From Musa acuminata AAA Group (lineage: Eukaryota > Streptophyta > Magnoliopsida > Zingiberales > Musaceae), in NCBI RefSeq assembly GCF_036884655.1, contig NC_088330.1, positions 36,022,001 to 36,086,000 of the forward strand: a DNA stretch of 64,000 nt, given 5' to 3'. The position numbers and the translations under genes are program-made. The notes below the pieces were generated by a model. That model was given only the letters and a program-made list of their open reading frames with translations. It was not told where the DNA came from and made no database searches. Positions 26,131-38,510 of the stretch are shown here, one piece after another; position 1 is the first letter of the stretch, and every line of letters begins with the position of its first letter.

Positions 26131-27199
26131 ATATTATTATAAGATATTTAGCATAATTTTTCATATTTATGATGGATTAAGAATAAGTTTATATATATAT
26201 ATATATATTCTATGAATGAGTGTGACTCGAGTGTAATGATTTTTTGGTTAATTTAAGATAATTTTATAAAAATTAATATATTTTTAGGATAACTTGAGTT
26301 TTAGTTTTATTATAAATTAAAAAAAATTTATATAAAAATTAATATATTTTAAATATATTATGTGAATGAATGTAATATAATTATAACTTGAGTGCAATGA
26401 CTAATCTAAGTAAACTATAAGGAAGAGCAGGAGAGGAGGGAGGGACCAATTGGACGATGAGTATAATGAGGTGGAGAGAAGGGAGGGGAAGGAGGAGGAG
26501 GTAATGGTGGTTGAAGGATGAGGAGATAGAGTAGGAGGAAATTAAAGGGGATGAATAGTCGGATGATAATGGGATGAATAGTCGATAATATATGATTTAA
26601 AAAAATAAATACATAGAATTTTATTTTACTGATCTAGTTTGATTCATCTCAAGCAAATCGGTTCAGTCTAAATAACCAATAGTTATTCAGGATCAATAGG
26701 AATCGATTATATTTTTTTATTAATAAAATATATTTTGATAATAGTATTAAAAATATATATTTTGGTAAAAAAAAAACATGAGAACATCATATGATAAAAT
26801 TTTATTATTAAGATTTTTTGAAAATAAATTACTCAAAATAAAATTTTTTTTTCTTCTCTCGAGGGGTGAAAGGAAGAAAGAGACATTAAAGGACTCTCTA
26901 TTTCTTTGGAATATGCAAAGGGACACAAGATTCGATTGCAGCTTTTATTCTTTCTTTTCTAAAGTTTGTCACCACAGTTTAGTGCAAAAGTTTGAGAGCA
27001 ACGTTGTGAGCCACAAACATTCTAAATGGATGTTCGTTAATGGTTCTTGGGGTGCTTGTAAGCATAGCAACAATTTGATATAGGTGTGATTCATGGTCAT
27101 TCATCTTTATAATAATAGCTTGTAATTCAATGATTCTCCGTTCATGATTTGCATGATTGAACACCTTACTCAGAAGAAGGATTGGATACATAGTAAAAC

Positions 27200-27203
<4 letters not shown>

Positions 27204-27244
<41 letters not shown>
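27204..27244. repeat. (TA)n microsatellite (unit A)
   Basis: Pure TA run. The equivalent position in unit B (about 37978-38023) also carries a TA run. Confidence 0.95.
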
Positions 27245-27247
<3 letters not shown>

Positions 27248-27714
27248 GAAGTGTTCAAATAGACTTGGTAAAATTATATTTTAAATGTGCATCGGCATAA
27301 GTACTGTTTGGTAAAATTATATTTAAAAAGTCTATTAAATATTTTATAATAAATTTATCCTTTTAATATTTTAATATTATTTTAAAAATAAATACATATT
27401 TTTTATCACTAAAGAAATAAAATAAATAAATAAATAAAATGTTACCTTATAGAAAATATATATTATGGTAGTTTATCAATAAAATATTTTGATAATTTTT
27501 GAATTTTAGATAAAATCATAGAGTATTTTTAGAATTAAAAAAAGACATATTAATATCTCGTAAATGCTGAGTTTGCTATCATGAGATAACATCAATATTT
27601 GAATATTTTTAATATAATATTTAAAATAAATCTAATTTTTTTTAAAAAATATATTAAATATCAATTTACATTGATCTGAATGATTATTCAAATATATTTA
27701 TAAGTTAATGCTAA

Positions 27715-27760
27715 TCGCTCCTCCAATCCCGCACCCCTCCCTCTATTTAGGACGTGGACA
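27715..27760 (+). promoter_or_regulatory. Candidate core promoter of MIR156 copy A
   Basis: CTCCCTCTATTTAGGACGTGG around 27738-27757 is conserved between both duplication units and marks a sharp change from AT-rich to GC-rich, conserved sequence. CTATTTAG could serve as a TATA-type element about 180 bases before the hairpin. Inference from conservation and position only. Confidence 0.4.
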
Positions 27761-27922
27761 GCCACAGTGATCGGAGGCGCCAGGGGTGGGGGGGTGGGGT
27801 GTGTGGGAGGGGAGGTGCGGTGGAGACAGTAGAGGGAGACGGAGAAGGGGATGCAATTTCGAGGGGTGGATTGCACATGGCTGTGGACAATAAAGGGATG
27901 AGGGGTTTGAGATGGGATGCGA

Positions 27923-28028
27923 AGCGAAGCAGGTTGACAGAAGAGAGTGAGCACCCGCCGGAGGTAAATGGCATGACAGGGTGCTGTTTCCGTTGCGTGC
28001 TCAAATCTCTTGTTGTCAACCTTTCGCT
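27923..28028 (+). ncRNA. MIR156: MIR156 precursor hairpin, copy A
   Basis: The 20-base TGACAGAAGAGAGTGAGCAC at 27935-27954 is identical to canonical plant miR156. The opposite arm (about 27998-28021, GTGCTCAAATCTCTTG then TTGTCAACC) pairs with it. The 8-base block GGTTGACA, an AAGAGA block and a TGAGCAC block are matched, with two small bulges between them. The lower stem extends with AGCGAA at 27923 pairing TTCGCT at 28023, giving a continuous precursor of about 106 nt with the mature form on the 5' arm, as in known MIR156 genes. miR156 guides AGO1 cleavage and translational repression of SPL transcription-factor mRNAs, holding the juvenile phase. No other strong hairpin was seen nearby. Star-strand sequence is unusually mismatched compared with common MIR156 stars. 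Confidence 0.92.
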
Positions 28029-29690
28029 GTTATTTCTTCTGTGATCATACTTGGAAATACGCTCCCCTCCCCACCCGAGAAGAGAGAGAGGGAGAAAGAG
28101 AGTCATTGAACCTGTCTCACCCACCCCCCGAGGCTGTCTTTTACTTGTGTGTTTCGGCTGCCGCGTTGCGATGTTTTTGCTTTGCTTCGCCGTCTGTCTT
28201 ATCGTATCTGCCAATCAGCTCGTCGGATTTGTGTGGGTGAAGAAGCGCGTGCTTAATTGCCTCTCTGGTTTTCTCTCTCTCTCTTTTCATTAATGCTTAT
28301 ATTGCTCTAGAAATTGGGAAATTGTAAGAATAAGCGTGTCTGTTGAAAAGGGAGGTAAGAGAGAGAGAGACAGAGAGAGAGAGAGAAAGAGAGAGGGAGG
28401 GAAGAGGGAGTAGTATTGTCCGTCTCTGTCCTGTTAGTAATGAAGCCTCTGAGAGAGAGAGAGAGAATAGAAAGAGTACAGTACTACACATTGAAGCACG
28501 CGGTGCCGCCTCATCGGAAGGCACTGTTTGACCAATTCTACTCTCCTTCTCGGTGTTCTCCTATCTTTTCTGTCGTCCTTCTTGCTTTTGCTTTCCGCTC
28601 CTCTACTTTTCTCTTGCCTGTTGCGGATAGGGTTTGGAGCGTTTCAACAAAACATGGATTCAAGCTGTGAGGATCCGTGGAGTGAAGGTGCTCCCCGAGG
28701 TTCATGCCCACCATCGTCCATTCCTGGCCATCTAACTGTGTTTTCTTTCGTTTGCGCTCGAGACCATTTCCTCACCCCCTTGATGGGCTGTTGCTTTGCC
28801 AACTTGAACAAAGACTCGCTGCTCGTAAGCATCTCTGCTTTCTGCCTTCTTCTTTGCTGCTTGTTTCCCTTTTAAGACCATCTTATCACACAAAGATTCC
28901 ATGTTTTTGCATTATTTTAGAGATAGAAAAGTTTCTTGGTTCGGACGATGAGATTTTTACTTCTTTCTTTCCTGTGTGTGTGTGTGTGTGTTTTTTTTTT
29001 TTTGCTGCTTGTCTTTTCTTTGCTTGATGATGTTTGGTGCTGAGTCCGTGTTTAGGAATCATGGCTAGTATTAACAGCCTTCATGTTTGTTCTTCTCCAT
29101 GAGCCAGCGACGAGCGGAAAGGGGTGAGCTTTGTTGCCCTTCCCCATGCCTGATCGATTCATCTCTACTAGCTTTTGTGGAAAGAAGCCAATGAATCATC
29201 GCTGGTATCTCTCTGGTGCACTCAATCTCTCCATCTAGCTTCTGTTGTTTTTATCTTTGCTAGGTTGGTGGTGGTGGTCACTTGCCCCTTCGTTGCCGTG
29301 GTTTATATGCCGCATCCGTCATTCGCCCTTCCTCCTCCCACCTCTCCCTCTCTTCAATCTGGCACGACATGCCAAAAAGGAAAAAGGGAACATACCATAG
29401 AGGGTCTTGTGCATCTGTTGTTTTCCCCCGCTCCACAAGTTGTTCAGAAGATGGTACTTCCGATCGTGGTCCACCGTTCATCATACACCACTCATGTGCT
29501 TCACCATTGTTTGTCGAATGATTTCTTAGAAAACGATCGATCATTGAAGAAGATGAAGTATTTTTATCCAAATTCTCCCTCTAAACATAGAGAGGGTATT
29601 TTCATAATTTTGAATCATGATTTTTCATGTTACAGAAAGAGGAATCTTATCATTGTACATACAAAGCCTGCCCTTACCAATTTAGTATAA
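28029..29690 (+). other. Conserved region downstream of MIR156 copy A (probable primary transcript)
   Basis: This GC/CT-rich stretch is conserved in unit B. It holds GA repeats (about 28360-28400 and 28450-28466) and a TG run near 28974-28992. An ATG at 28654 opens a short frame (MDSSCEDPW...) that is kept in three copies across the window. No known protein domain is visible. The best reading is the body and introns of a pri-miR156 transcript. Confidence 0.5.
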
Positions 29691-30627
29691 TGAACCCACT
29701 GCAACAAATAATACTTTTAGCAGCGGTTTTTATTTATATATCCTTGCAATTTTAACTGTAGCAAACTCTATTCCTGCAGTTAGTTAGAAACAGTGGCAGT
29801 AGGTGCCATCGCCAAAAGATATTACTACGATTTTTACGACCGCAGGTAAACGCCTACATGTATGTTACTGTGGTGATTCAACCTCAATAATATATTTTTT
29901 TTTCCTACAAATAAAAACCATATTAATAGATATATGACAAACACTGTAATAGTTTAGTTATTACTGTAATTGTTCAACTACAATAATAGATACTTTTATC
30001 CTAAAGAAGGATAGTCACATTAATAATTCATATATTTATGCTACTATTCAATTACATAAATAAATACTTTAATCCAATGAATAACCATCCACAACAACAG
30101 TACATACTAACTACAACAGTAATTCATGATTTACAAAAAGGAATATAATATTCTTCTAATAACCATATCAATTGATATAAAAATACATTCAATTTCATAC
30201 GTAAATGCAAACAAACAACCTTTCTTTTGAAAGTTTTGAGTAGGATAATATAAAAAAAAAATTACAAAAGAGATGCTTCTCTTGCACTTCTCTCAAAGTC
30301 TGAAACCTGCATAGGGTGAATAATATTAATTAGATTCATAATTATAAATAATAAAAAAAAGATAAAAGAAGTTTTAGATTTTACTTATATTATTTGTTCG
30401 AGGAGTTTTCTCATCCACAAGTATTTATAATTGAGTTTGCATTTCTTTCGAGTATTTTTTTTCAAGTTTTTTCCTTCAGTTGTCGTATTTCTTTATCTTT
30501 CTCATTCTCATACCGTATAGTCATAGATATTAAAGAATAATATTTAGATACTACAAAATCCAAAGGAGATGGTCCTATCGCATATATCTTGATTTCTTTG
30601 GTTTGAATATTTGATAAACGATATCTT

Positions 30628-31450
30628 TGTTGATCTTGATAGGAAGAAGAAATAGAGCTATCAAAAAGAGGAAGAGTGAGACAAGCTTCGATCTTCTATA
30701 TTTCTCTCAAGAAAGCTCTTTACAATTTCAAAAACTCTATCTGTTTCATGACGCAATATTTGGGGTTTATATAGTTCCCAAATATATGTTACATTAATTA
30801 TATTCAAAATAAATCATTCTCTTTAAGAAATCCTTTCAAAAATCAATAACCAATTTGACTTGTCTTTTCATAGACATTTAATCTATTTTTTTTTCTTGGT
30901 ATAACGAATCTTCCTCTTGTTGTAATGAACATTTCTTTTGACAAAATTAATCTCTTTATGATACTTGAATAGGTTTAATTCCAACATTCTCCCCCCTTAA
31001 CTTGTTCCATCTAACATACCAAGTTTCTTTCGAAGTTGTTGAAATATTTTAAATTTAAGAGGTTTTGTAAGTATATTGATAACTTGTTCACTTGTCTTGA
31101 CATGATGTAGTTCCATTTCTTTATTTTTGATATGATCTCTTATGAAATGAAATCTTATGTCGATATGCTTCGATCTTTCATGGTAGATTAGATTCTTGGC
31201 TAAGGCAATAGCTGATTTATTATTAACATAAATCTTGGTTGACTTCTCATATGACATATGAAGTTCTTGGAGTAATCTTCTTAGCCAGATTGCATGACAT
31301 ATACTAGAAGAAACTACTATATATTATGCTTCACAACTTGATAGAGCAACGATCCATTGCTTTTTTGAAGACCAAGTAAATATAGCTTCACCAAAATAAA
31401 ATACAAATCCATTTGTACTCTTCCGAACATCGTAGCTTCCTGCCCAATCA
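30628..31450 (-). mobile_element. Truncated Ty1/copia fragment: LTR plus RNase H end
   Basis: On the minus strand this holds the 3' part of a copia polyprotein (31449 down to about 30997) followed by a complete LTR at 30628-30986. Readable residues include STKIYVNNKSAIALAKN, HERSKHIDIRFHFIRDHI and TKPLKFKIFQQLRKKLG, the RNase H C-terminus. It is the same family as the full element in unit B but in the opposite orientation. Its other end is cut at about 31450, at SDW in the RNase H domain. The remaining empty site is recognisable by comparison with unit B, around GATATCTTT. Confidence 0.85.
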
Positions 31451-31730
31451 TGTTGGTGTCAACAACCTGAAGCCGTGGCCTCGGGGCCAACACGGTTGGG
31501 TTCGGGTCCGAATGATTGGGGATTTTCCTGAGCGACCCTCGAGACTGTTGAGGTGACCGACTGCGGTGGTTCGATCGCGACGGGACGACTGTTTCCTCTA
31601 GAAGGGAACTCCTCGCTTGGGCACGCGGTGGGAGGTGCTCCGTCTTCGTCCCTGCACACAGGTCGGGTCGGGAGGCTCGACCCGACCTCTTCGACGATCA
31701 AGTCAGTTGATGGTCACAGGGGGTTTTTAT
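31450..31730. other. Isolated GC-rich insert of unknown origin
   Basis: A block of about 280 bases, far more GC-rich than its surroundings, starts exactly where the copia fragment is truncated (TGTTGGTGTCAACAACC) and ends near CAGGGGGTTTTTATATTATG. The 16-base string TATATTATGCTTCACA lies at its end and also at 31320 inside the copia fragment. It looks like part of another LTR or a transposon junction. No gene is supported in it. Confidence 0.45.
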
Positions 31731-34480
31731 ATTATGCTTCACAATTTTTTTTATAGTTATTAATGGTACCGAGTGATGAAGCATTTTTCTCGAAACGATC
31801 TATCGATGGTCGTAGATGATAAAACATTCATAATATAATGTTAATGATAGTGAATAATGAAACTCTTCCTCATGCATTATTGGCATTGATGATAGTGAAG
31901 GAAAAACCCTCTCTCTATTGTTATATCGATATTAAGATATAAAAATATAGAGAGAAAATAAAAGATAATCACATAGCTAGAGATGCTGCTTTCCACATAT
32001 TTTTTTGCAACGGTAATTTCATTTTTTTTTGTAGCGATCGGACTCTAATAATATGATAGTTTTCTTGTGCTAAAAGATTGTGAACTTAATGTGAAGAATG
32101 GAAGAAATCACATGCAAGTACAGTCCTTTCTCAAATAATAGTAATTAGGTACTACTACTAGCCTAAGATCAAACCAAATAAAAGAATAAGGAACCAAGGA
32201 GAAAAGAAAAATTATATTAAACTTCTTAAAAAGAAAACACTTACGGATCTTGAATTACTCTTGAACTTTAGTTTTATAGACATAAACACTTAGATTTGGA
32301 TAGATCTATAAGTAGATGTCATCTATTTATAGGTGTGAGATACAATTTAAACCAAAAGTCTCGTATTCCTATAACTCTATTTAATCAACTTATTTAAAAT
32401 ATAAGATAATAATTTAAGATCTTTCATAATATATATTTTAACTTTTAACACTTAAGGTAGAACATTAAGTGAGATTGATTTGATTTTGGATCTTGTTGCA
32501 TAAGCTCATTTTAGGATATCAAAATCTATATTTATGGGGTGTGGGTAAAATATTTTGATTGTTAGGGCAATCTACCCAACATGCTTGAATACTCCAACCT
32601 TGTAACATCAAGCAATTAGGGTTGTGTCGCCTTTATTAAGGTCTGAACATACGCTTTCAAATGAATTATACCAATCACCTTTATTTTTATTTTTATATTA
32701 TTTTTATACTTAAGGGCCTAAAAAATAAAGTTGTAACTAAAAAATATAGAAAATGATTAAATTAATAAAAATATATTCTTTTTATGATGTGAGATTATAT
32801 TATTTTTTCAATTATATGAATTTTTTCATCCATATAAGAGATGTGCTAAGGTATGGGATCTTCATCGTCGCAATCAATCTTTGAACTAAAATGAGTCCCT
32901 TTTTTTAATTCCACAACTATGAATCTCCAAATAAATAATTTTTTTGTCCATCAGACCTTTGCCCTATACGGCCTTTGGAAAAGAATTTATGCTATATCAT
33001 ATTAGGGACAAAATAACTTGTCCTAGATCACTCCATTTTGACAATTTCCTAGACGGGATCATGCTTATTGAGTATCCAGAAAGGCACCATATAATGTATT
33101 TTATTCGTGACTGTAACCTTGATTTCAGATCTTTTCATGTTTTGTCCATATTTTGCTCTGAATATTGGATTGCCGCTTAGAATTGCTATGATCTCATTGT
33201 TAACATGATCATCTTTAGGTTACCCCAACATTAAATTTAGACTAACTTAATATGCACAAAGTCAGATTTTTGACATGTACATTAGGTTTGAACTGCGTTA
33301 GCAATGGAATACAACCTATCATCAGTTTTTATCATTAGTAATGACATATATACATTAGTTTACATGTGCCTTTGTAATGATATGTACATTATTAGTGTAT
33401 GATAGTTCTTCATTGGCAAATTTTCTGTTTGTGGATTATGTAAAGGAGTCCCCACTTGATGATTTGATGTTGACAACGTTTGTCTGACCGAGCTTTGTAT
33501 ACAAATTTGGGACCTAACTTTGAGCTTTTAAAGCAAAACTGTCAAAATTCAGGAAGTGGTAATATATACAACTCTTTACTCTATGATCAACAACTCTCCT
33601 AGATGCCCATTACTATCTCACCACACTACAATAGGCTTCTTGTATTCCTCAAACTTTTCACTCGAGATATCAAATTCTTGTTGATTTGGGAGTATGACAT
33701 TATCATGATTGAAATTTTAATGCAAGTATTAGTAGTGGAATAAATACTAGTCATTTTCACTAGTATACAACTTCTTAGAGAAAAAAACTATTATCCTGAC
33801 ATGGTCATAGGCTTTGAGGCAAATCTTTGACATATAAAAATAGTATGTGACTGTGTTCCAAGGGATATGGGCTGTTGATTAGTTTTAGGAAGAGGAAGAG
33901 TGTCCCAAGAGATATGCCATAACATTTGTTGCACTATTGTAGCTAGGAACTGCAGCTACTTTTGGCTTTGAGGCATTATTATGAACCTTGATTAAGGACT
34001 CAACAGATATTTAGTGGCAATGACTAGAACTTTGTAGGGTTAAATTAGAGCAGATGCTATAAGAATAACAAAAGGATTTGAGTCCTCATGTAACAATCTT
34101 TTGATCTAGAGGGTTAGAGCTATGTAGATTAAAGCTTCCTAAATCCTATATCGGTAGAAGTTCATGCATTAGATCACCTCTTTCTTTTCTTTTTTTAAAT
34201 CAACCCCGAATAGTTGCAATATCATGACTTGTTGTTGTGTACAATAGTAGCAACTGTTGTTTATATTTTGAGGAAATAAATAGACTTGCGATAAATTATA
34301 GCGATCACTGAAGCGAAAATCTGAGTAAGAAAAAGATGTAATGTCAGCGGCAACGCTTGTAGGATTGACAAAGAATCTTCACTGATAATAGGCTGCACAA
34401 TTGGGATCAATGCGATTGACCAGAGTAGTTCAAGATTAGTCAATAAAGGTATATATGAAATGATAAATTGGTATCAAATT
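31731..34480. other. Unit A-specific DNA without recognisable gene
   Basis: This AT-rich stretch has no counterpart in unit B, where the flanks are joined by other sequence (46160-46500). I see no supported coding frame. Part of it (about 32100-32460) has the look of a decayed LTR, but I could not find its pair. Confidence 0.35.
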
Positions 34481-35345
34481 TTATTTGGTTACTCTTAGTA
34501 AAGTATTAATTGTCAAATAAATTTAGTTGCGTTTGGTTCTTGTGCTATAAAAGATATATTAATTATACATCATAACTTGCAGGTAGTGATCTCATAGTAC
34601 TGTGTTTTATGCAACTGCATTTGCCAATGGGCTTATCTGTTTTTTCTCAATATATGGAGACAGGTTTATACTTGCATTTATTTAAATTGCAACCATATAT
34701 ATTTTTTATTTATGTTGCCTTTTGTCATTGTTGTCATGCATCAAAGTGGCGTGGTTTGCAAAAGACAGCTTACAACATAGAGAGGGAGAGGGAGAAAGAG
34801 ATGATGACGCATTTCACTCGGTGCAAAGTTCTTACATAGACCTTTTTGTACCTAAATGTTGGATGGCAAAGTGACACTAAATTGCAATCGTTTTGATGGC
34901 TTTGTGGATTTAGAGAGTTTGTTTTATTTCTTATAATCTTCAATATTTCCTATACGATCACGACCTTCCTATTCGAATCTTTTAATTGAAATTTCTTTTG
35001 TTGTTTTCTACTATTCTCTTAAAGTCTTACATTCAACTCTTTATGAATGGTAAAGAATTTTTATTTATCGATAAGAGAGGATTGGTGGCAAAGTTCTCAA
35101 GAATAATATAGAATGGATTTAGGTTGTAAATATTTTGTTTTTTTTTCTTATTTATTGCATGTTATTTGCAGCATAAAAGCTGTTCTATATTGTCTTGAAC
35201 TTTATTTGGTTGCTGTTGCCATGTGGATTAATTGCCAATTAAATTAGATTTCGTTTGGTTATTGTCTTAAAGGATATATATACCGCATGTAGTGATCACA
35301 CACACAATGTTGTGTTATGTGCAACTGCATTTGTTGGTGGCCTAA
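34480..35345. repeat. Local partial duplication
   Basis: Sequence at about 34485-34640 (TTATTTGGTT...GCAACTGCATTTG) is a diverged copy of 35205-35335. The second copy is the one shared with unit B (46905-47035). So a small duplication occurred inside the right end of unit A. Confidence 0.6.
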
Positions 35346-36744
35346 TACTACTTTAAAAATATATAAATCAACAGAGACAGAAGAGAAGAGGAGAAATCGA
35401 ATCAGATTCTTCTCCTCGCATCTATTTCTCGTTATCACAAGAAAAGAAGATTGGTAAGAGCAACTCTTGGATACTGCAATGTTAACAATTTATTTTTTTT
35501 ATTTGTAATTATGTTGGTTTTGTTTGTTCCATTTTTCATATCATTATATTGATGACACAATTCTTCACTGTTCCATGTCAATGACAAAATTGTAAAGACT
35601 CAATTATTTAGGATTAGCTATGCTCCCCTTCGTATGAGAAATAGGATCGGCAAAGGTTTTCTTCCAATGGTTAATTACAAGGGAGAACACGTTTACGTTT
35701 CGTCCTTGGTTAATGACCTTCGTCTTGCCCGCGCAAGTAGGGAGCGAAGGAGCATCGACGTAAGCTCTTGAACAAAGACTTCAGTTCCAGACTTGGGCTT
35801 ACGGCATCGAGTCCGTCGCTCTTCCTCTTCACCGAGAGGCGAGCGAGATCGATCGGGACCCACTTTTAGAAGAGGTGGTGGGTCACAAGATCGAACACCT
35901 GATAGCTTCTTAGTCTCTTCGGTCGCCCGTACGAGCTCGTCCTCGCCGTCGATATGCTTAGGCCAAAACCCACACCGGCGTCGTTGAGATCTGCGAAATG
36001 GTCATGATGGACGGCTACGAACAGTCTGCAACTCGTGCGCATGGATGACAGGTTGCTCTTGGGTTGGTCGTGACGAACGTCGCGTTGGCACGGTGAATGG
36101 CGCCACTCTCACGGGCAAGGCAATAGATATATTTCTGATGCAACTCACGAATTTGGCCACGAAAGTTTGATGTGACTCGATGGTTAGGAGAGAGGACAGA
36201 GGAGGGGAGGGCCGAATCGCGACTAAAGTTGCGGATAAGATATTATTCTGGTCTTGCGTCCATAAAGCTTTGACGTACGTGTACTGGAAGCAAGAGTGAT
36301 GCCGGTATCCAAACCAGCATTTGTTTGTCAAGAACAACAAAAGCGATTCGATTAAGTACATCCTATTCTTCCGAAAGATTCTGTTTCATCTGTGGGGAAA
36401 CAAAGGAGAGAAGAAAAGGCACCATAAAGTATGGAAGAATGCAGGGAGAAAAAACGGTGGGAACAAAACGGCACCCATAAAGGCAAAGCTAATTGGATAA
36501 TTTATCAGAAAAGCTGAAAGTATTGGGCATGCCCCAATATATGATAACTTTTTTTTCAAGGGATATATTTTTTAAATAATAATATTTTTGAATTAGGTTA
36601 TTTCAAGCCATATAGATAGATCGATTTGGCCCAATACGGACGATTTGGATTTGATCAAGTTAGATTTTGTTGAATTTAGGAGCAAATGTATCTCAAGTGT
36701 GATCAATATATTTTATTCAAATCAATCCAAATTTCTCCAAAATT

Positions 36745-37630
36745 ATTAGTATATCATTTTAAAGTATTTAATATTATTTTTTTTTATTTTATGATTTTAG
36801 GGTGAATAAAATTTTAAAGAGAGTATTTTTTGGGTGAATCGAATGCAATTAAATCTTCGTCAAATTTATCTAAAGTTCTTCGGATCTACTAAAGTAAAAT
36901 AGTAATATACTTAGTATCATTTTCTAATTTTCAAATAGAAAATTTGAATATGTGATCGTGTGAACCTCTCTTCAATTTTCCTTAAATCTATCCAAATTTA
37001 TCCTGAACTACTAGAGTGAAGATGTTAATATATTGCTATCACTTATAATATTTTGGTATGAATTTAGGGTGATTAAGCTTTGAAATAAGATATTTTATGT
37101 CTAATTTATGATTGAGTATAATGCTTTAAATTTTTATCAAATTTATCCAAACTTATCTTGAATTACTAGAGTGAGATGCTAATATAATAATAATAATAAT
37201 AATAATTTAGGATAATTAATTTTTAAAATTTATATTATATTTTTATATTGAGGTTATGATCAAGTGTAACCGGAGTATAGCTCTTTGAATTTTCATCAAA
37301 CCTATAAACTATCCTGAACTACTAGGGCAAGAAATTAATATGTTATTATCACTTTTTTAATATGAATTTAGAATAATTAATTTTTAAGATATAATATTTT
37401 TTTTATTAAATCTGTGATCTAGTATAATCTTTAAATTTTTATTAAACTTACCCAAACTTCTCTTAAACTATTAGGGTGAGATATAATATATTTATTTTTT
37501 ATTTATATATAAATTTAGGATGAATAGTTTTTTTAAATAGTATTTTTGTGTTGAATATGTGATCTAGAATAGTTTGAGTATAATTAGAGTTAATTTTAAT
37601 CAAACCAATGCAACATTTTCCAAAACTACT
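36745..37630. repeat. Degenerate tandem array, period about 125-160 bp (unit B)
   Basis: The same anchor motif as in unit A recurs at about 36748, 36885, 37006, 37163, 37316, 37466 and 37624. The array therefore predates the duplication of the MIR156 locus. Confidence 0.75.
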
Positions 37631-37964
37631 AGCATGTGATTTTAAGACATAGTATTATTTTTTCTGCTTTCTTATAAGTTTAGGATAATTTAGTTTTCAA
37701 ATATGAAAATTTTGGATTGATTATGCAATTGAGTTGAACTCAAGTTAATTTTTAACAAATCAATTCAAACTTTTTTCCAACTTTTAGAACATTATTATGC
37801 TGTGAATTTTTTTAACCTCTTGGGATTATTTGGTGGGTTCTATTTTATTTCATTTAACATTATTTAATATTTATATAATTTTTTATTTAAAAAAGGAAAG
37901 ATATTATCATGTCAATGGGACCCATCATATTGTCAACCTACCTTGATCGGTATCACTAAATCAA

Positions 37965-37968
37965 TATA

Positions 37969-38023
<55 letters not shown>
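37965..38023. repeat. (TA)n microsatellite (unit B)
   Basis: TA run with one TATG unit near its start, at the position equivalent to the unit A microsatellite. Confidence 0.95.
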
Positions 38024-38025
<2 letters not shown>

Positions 38026-38344
38026 AATATATTTGTATAAATAAATATATAAAAATATTTTTTTTAAAAATAAATAAAAATTTATCTTATAAAAAATATA
38101 AATCATCGCAGTTATCACTAAATCATTTTGATAATTTTAGATAAAATCATAAAGTACTTTTTGAATAAAAAAAATATATTAATATCTCGTAAATAATGAG
38201 ATGATAATACTATCTTACGATAATATTAGTATTTAAGTATTTTTTTAATATAATATTTAAATTAAATATGATTTAAAAAATTATTGAATACTAATTTACA
38301 TTGATCTCAATAAGCATTTCAAATATATTTCTAAATTAATACTA

Positions 38345-38390
38345 ATCGCTCCTCTAATCCCGCACCCCTCCCTCTATTTAGGACGTGGAC
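38345..38390 (+). promoter_or_regulatory. Candidate core promoter of MIR156 copy B
   Basis: CTCCCTCTATTTAGGACGTGG is retained here (about 38368-38388), about 130 bases before the hairpin. Like copy A, it marks the start of the conserved GC-richer stretch. Confidence 0.4.
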
Positions 38391-38510
38391 AGCTACACAG
38401 TGTGATAGGAGGGGGCGGTGGAGAAAGTAGGGGGAGAGGGATATGGGAAGGGGATGTAATCTCGAGGGGTGGATTGCACTTGGCATGACGGGGTTTGAGA
38501 AGGGATGCGA

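Larger units (their letters stand above)
29697..32036. mobile_element. CACTA-like (En/Spm) element, nested and decayed (unit A)
   Basis: 29697 starts CACTGCAACAAATAATAC, followed by TTTTAGCAGCGG, the typical left end of a plant CACTA transposon. A possible right end is at 32031-32036, where the opposite strand reads CGCTACAAAAAAAAATG, one base away from a CACTA start. The flanking trinucleotides (ACC and ATC) do not match, so the right end is uncertain. The interior (29937-30620) is shared with unit B, and a copia fragment is inserted in it. Unit B lost this left end by deletion. Confidence 0.5.
23958..35625. repeat. Unit A of an 11.7-kb tandem segmental duplication
   Basis: Unit A begins at the shared sequence GGCAAAGGTTTTCTTCCAATG and ends at ATTTAGGATTAGCTAT (about 35605-35620). 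The same start and end recur at about 35643 and 47294-47309 in unit B, in the same order and orientation, so this is a direct tandem duplication. Both units contain the repeat array, a MIR156 hairpin and the same downstream sequence. The copies have clearly diverged by substitutions and indels. Unit A keeps about 1 kb (roughly 26145-27200) missing from B. It also has inserted and lost DNA between about 30628 and 34810. The coordinates of both breakpoints are approximate. Confidence 0.88.

Noticed and set aside
28425..28500. GA-rich AGAAAGAGTACAGTACT near both hairpins, similar to miR529
   Set aside because: Does not match miR529 beyond the GA-rich part and has no pairing arm nearby.
31459..31701. 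80-residue and 67-residue frames in the GC-rich island
   Set aside because: Open in both strands only because the block is GC-rich; no domain, no homology seen, and truncated transposon on one side.
35793..36361. Frames in the segment repeated at 24110 and 35793 (RDRRSSSS...)
   Set aside because: Reading is not preserved in a way that suggests selection; the segment is shared only because of the tandem duplication.
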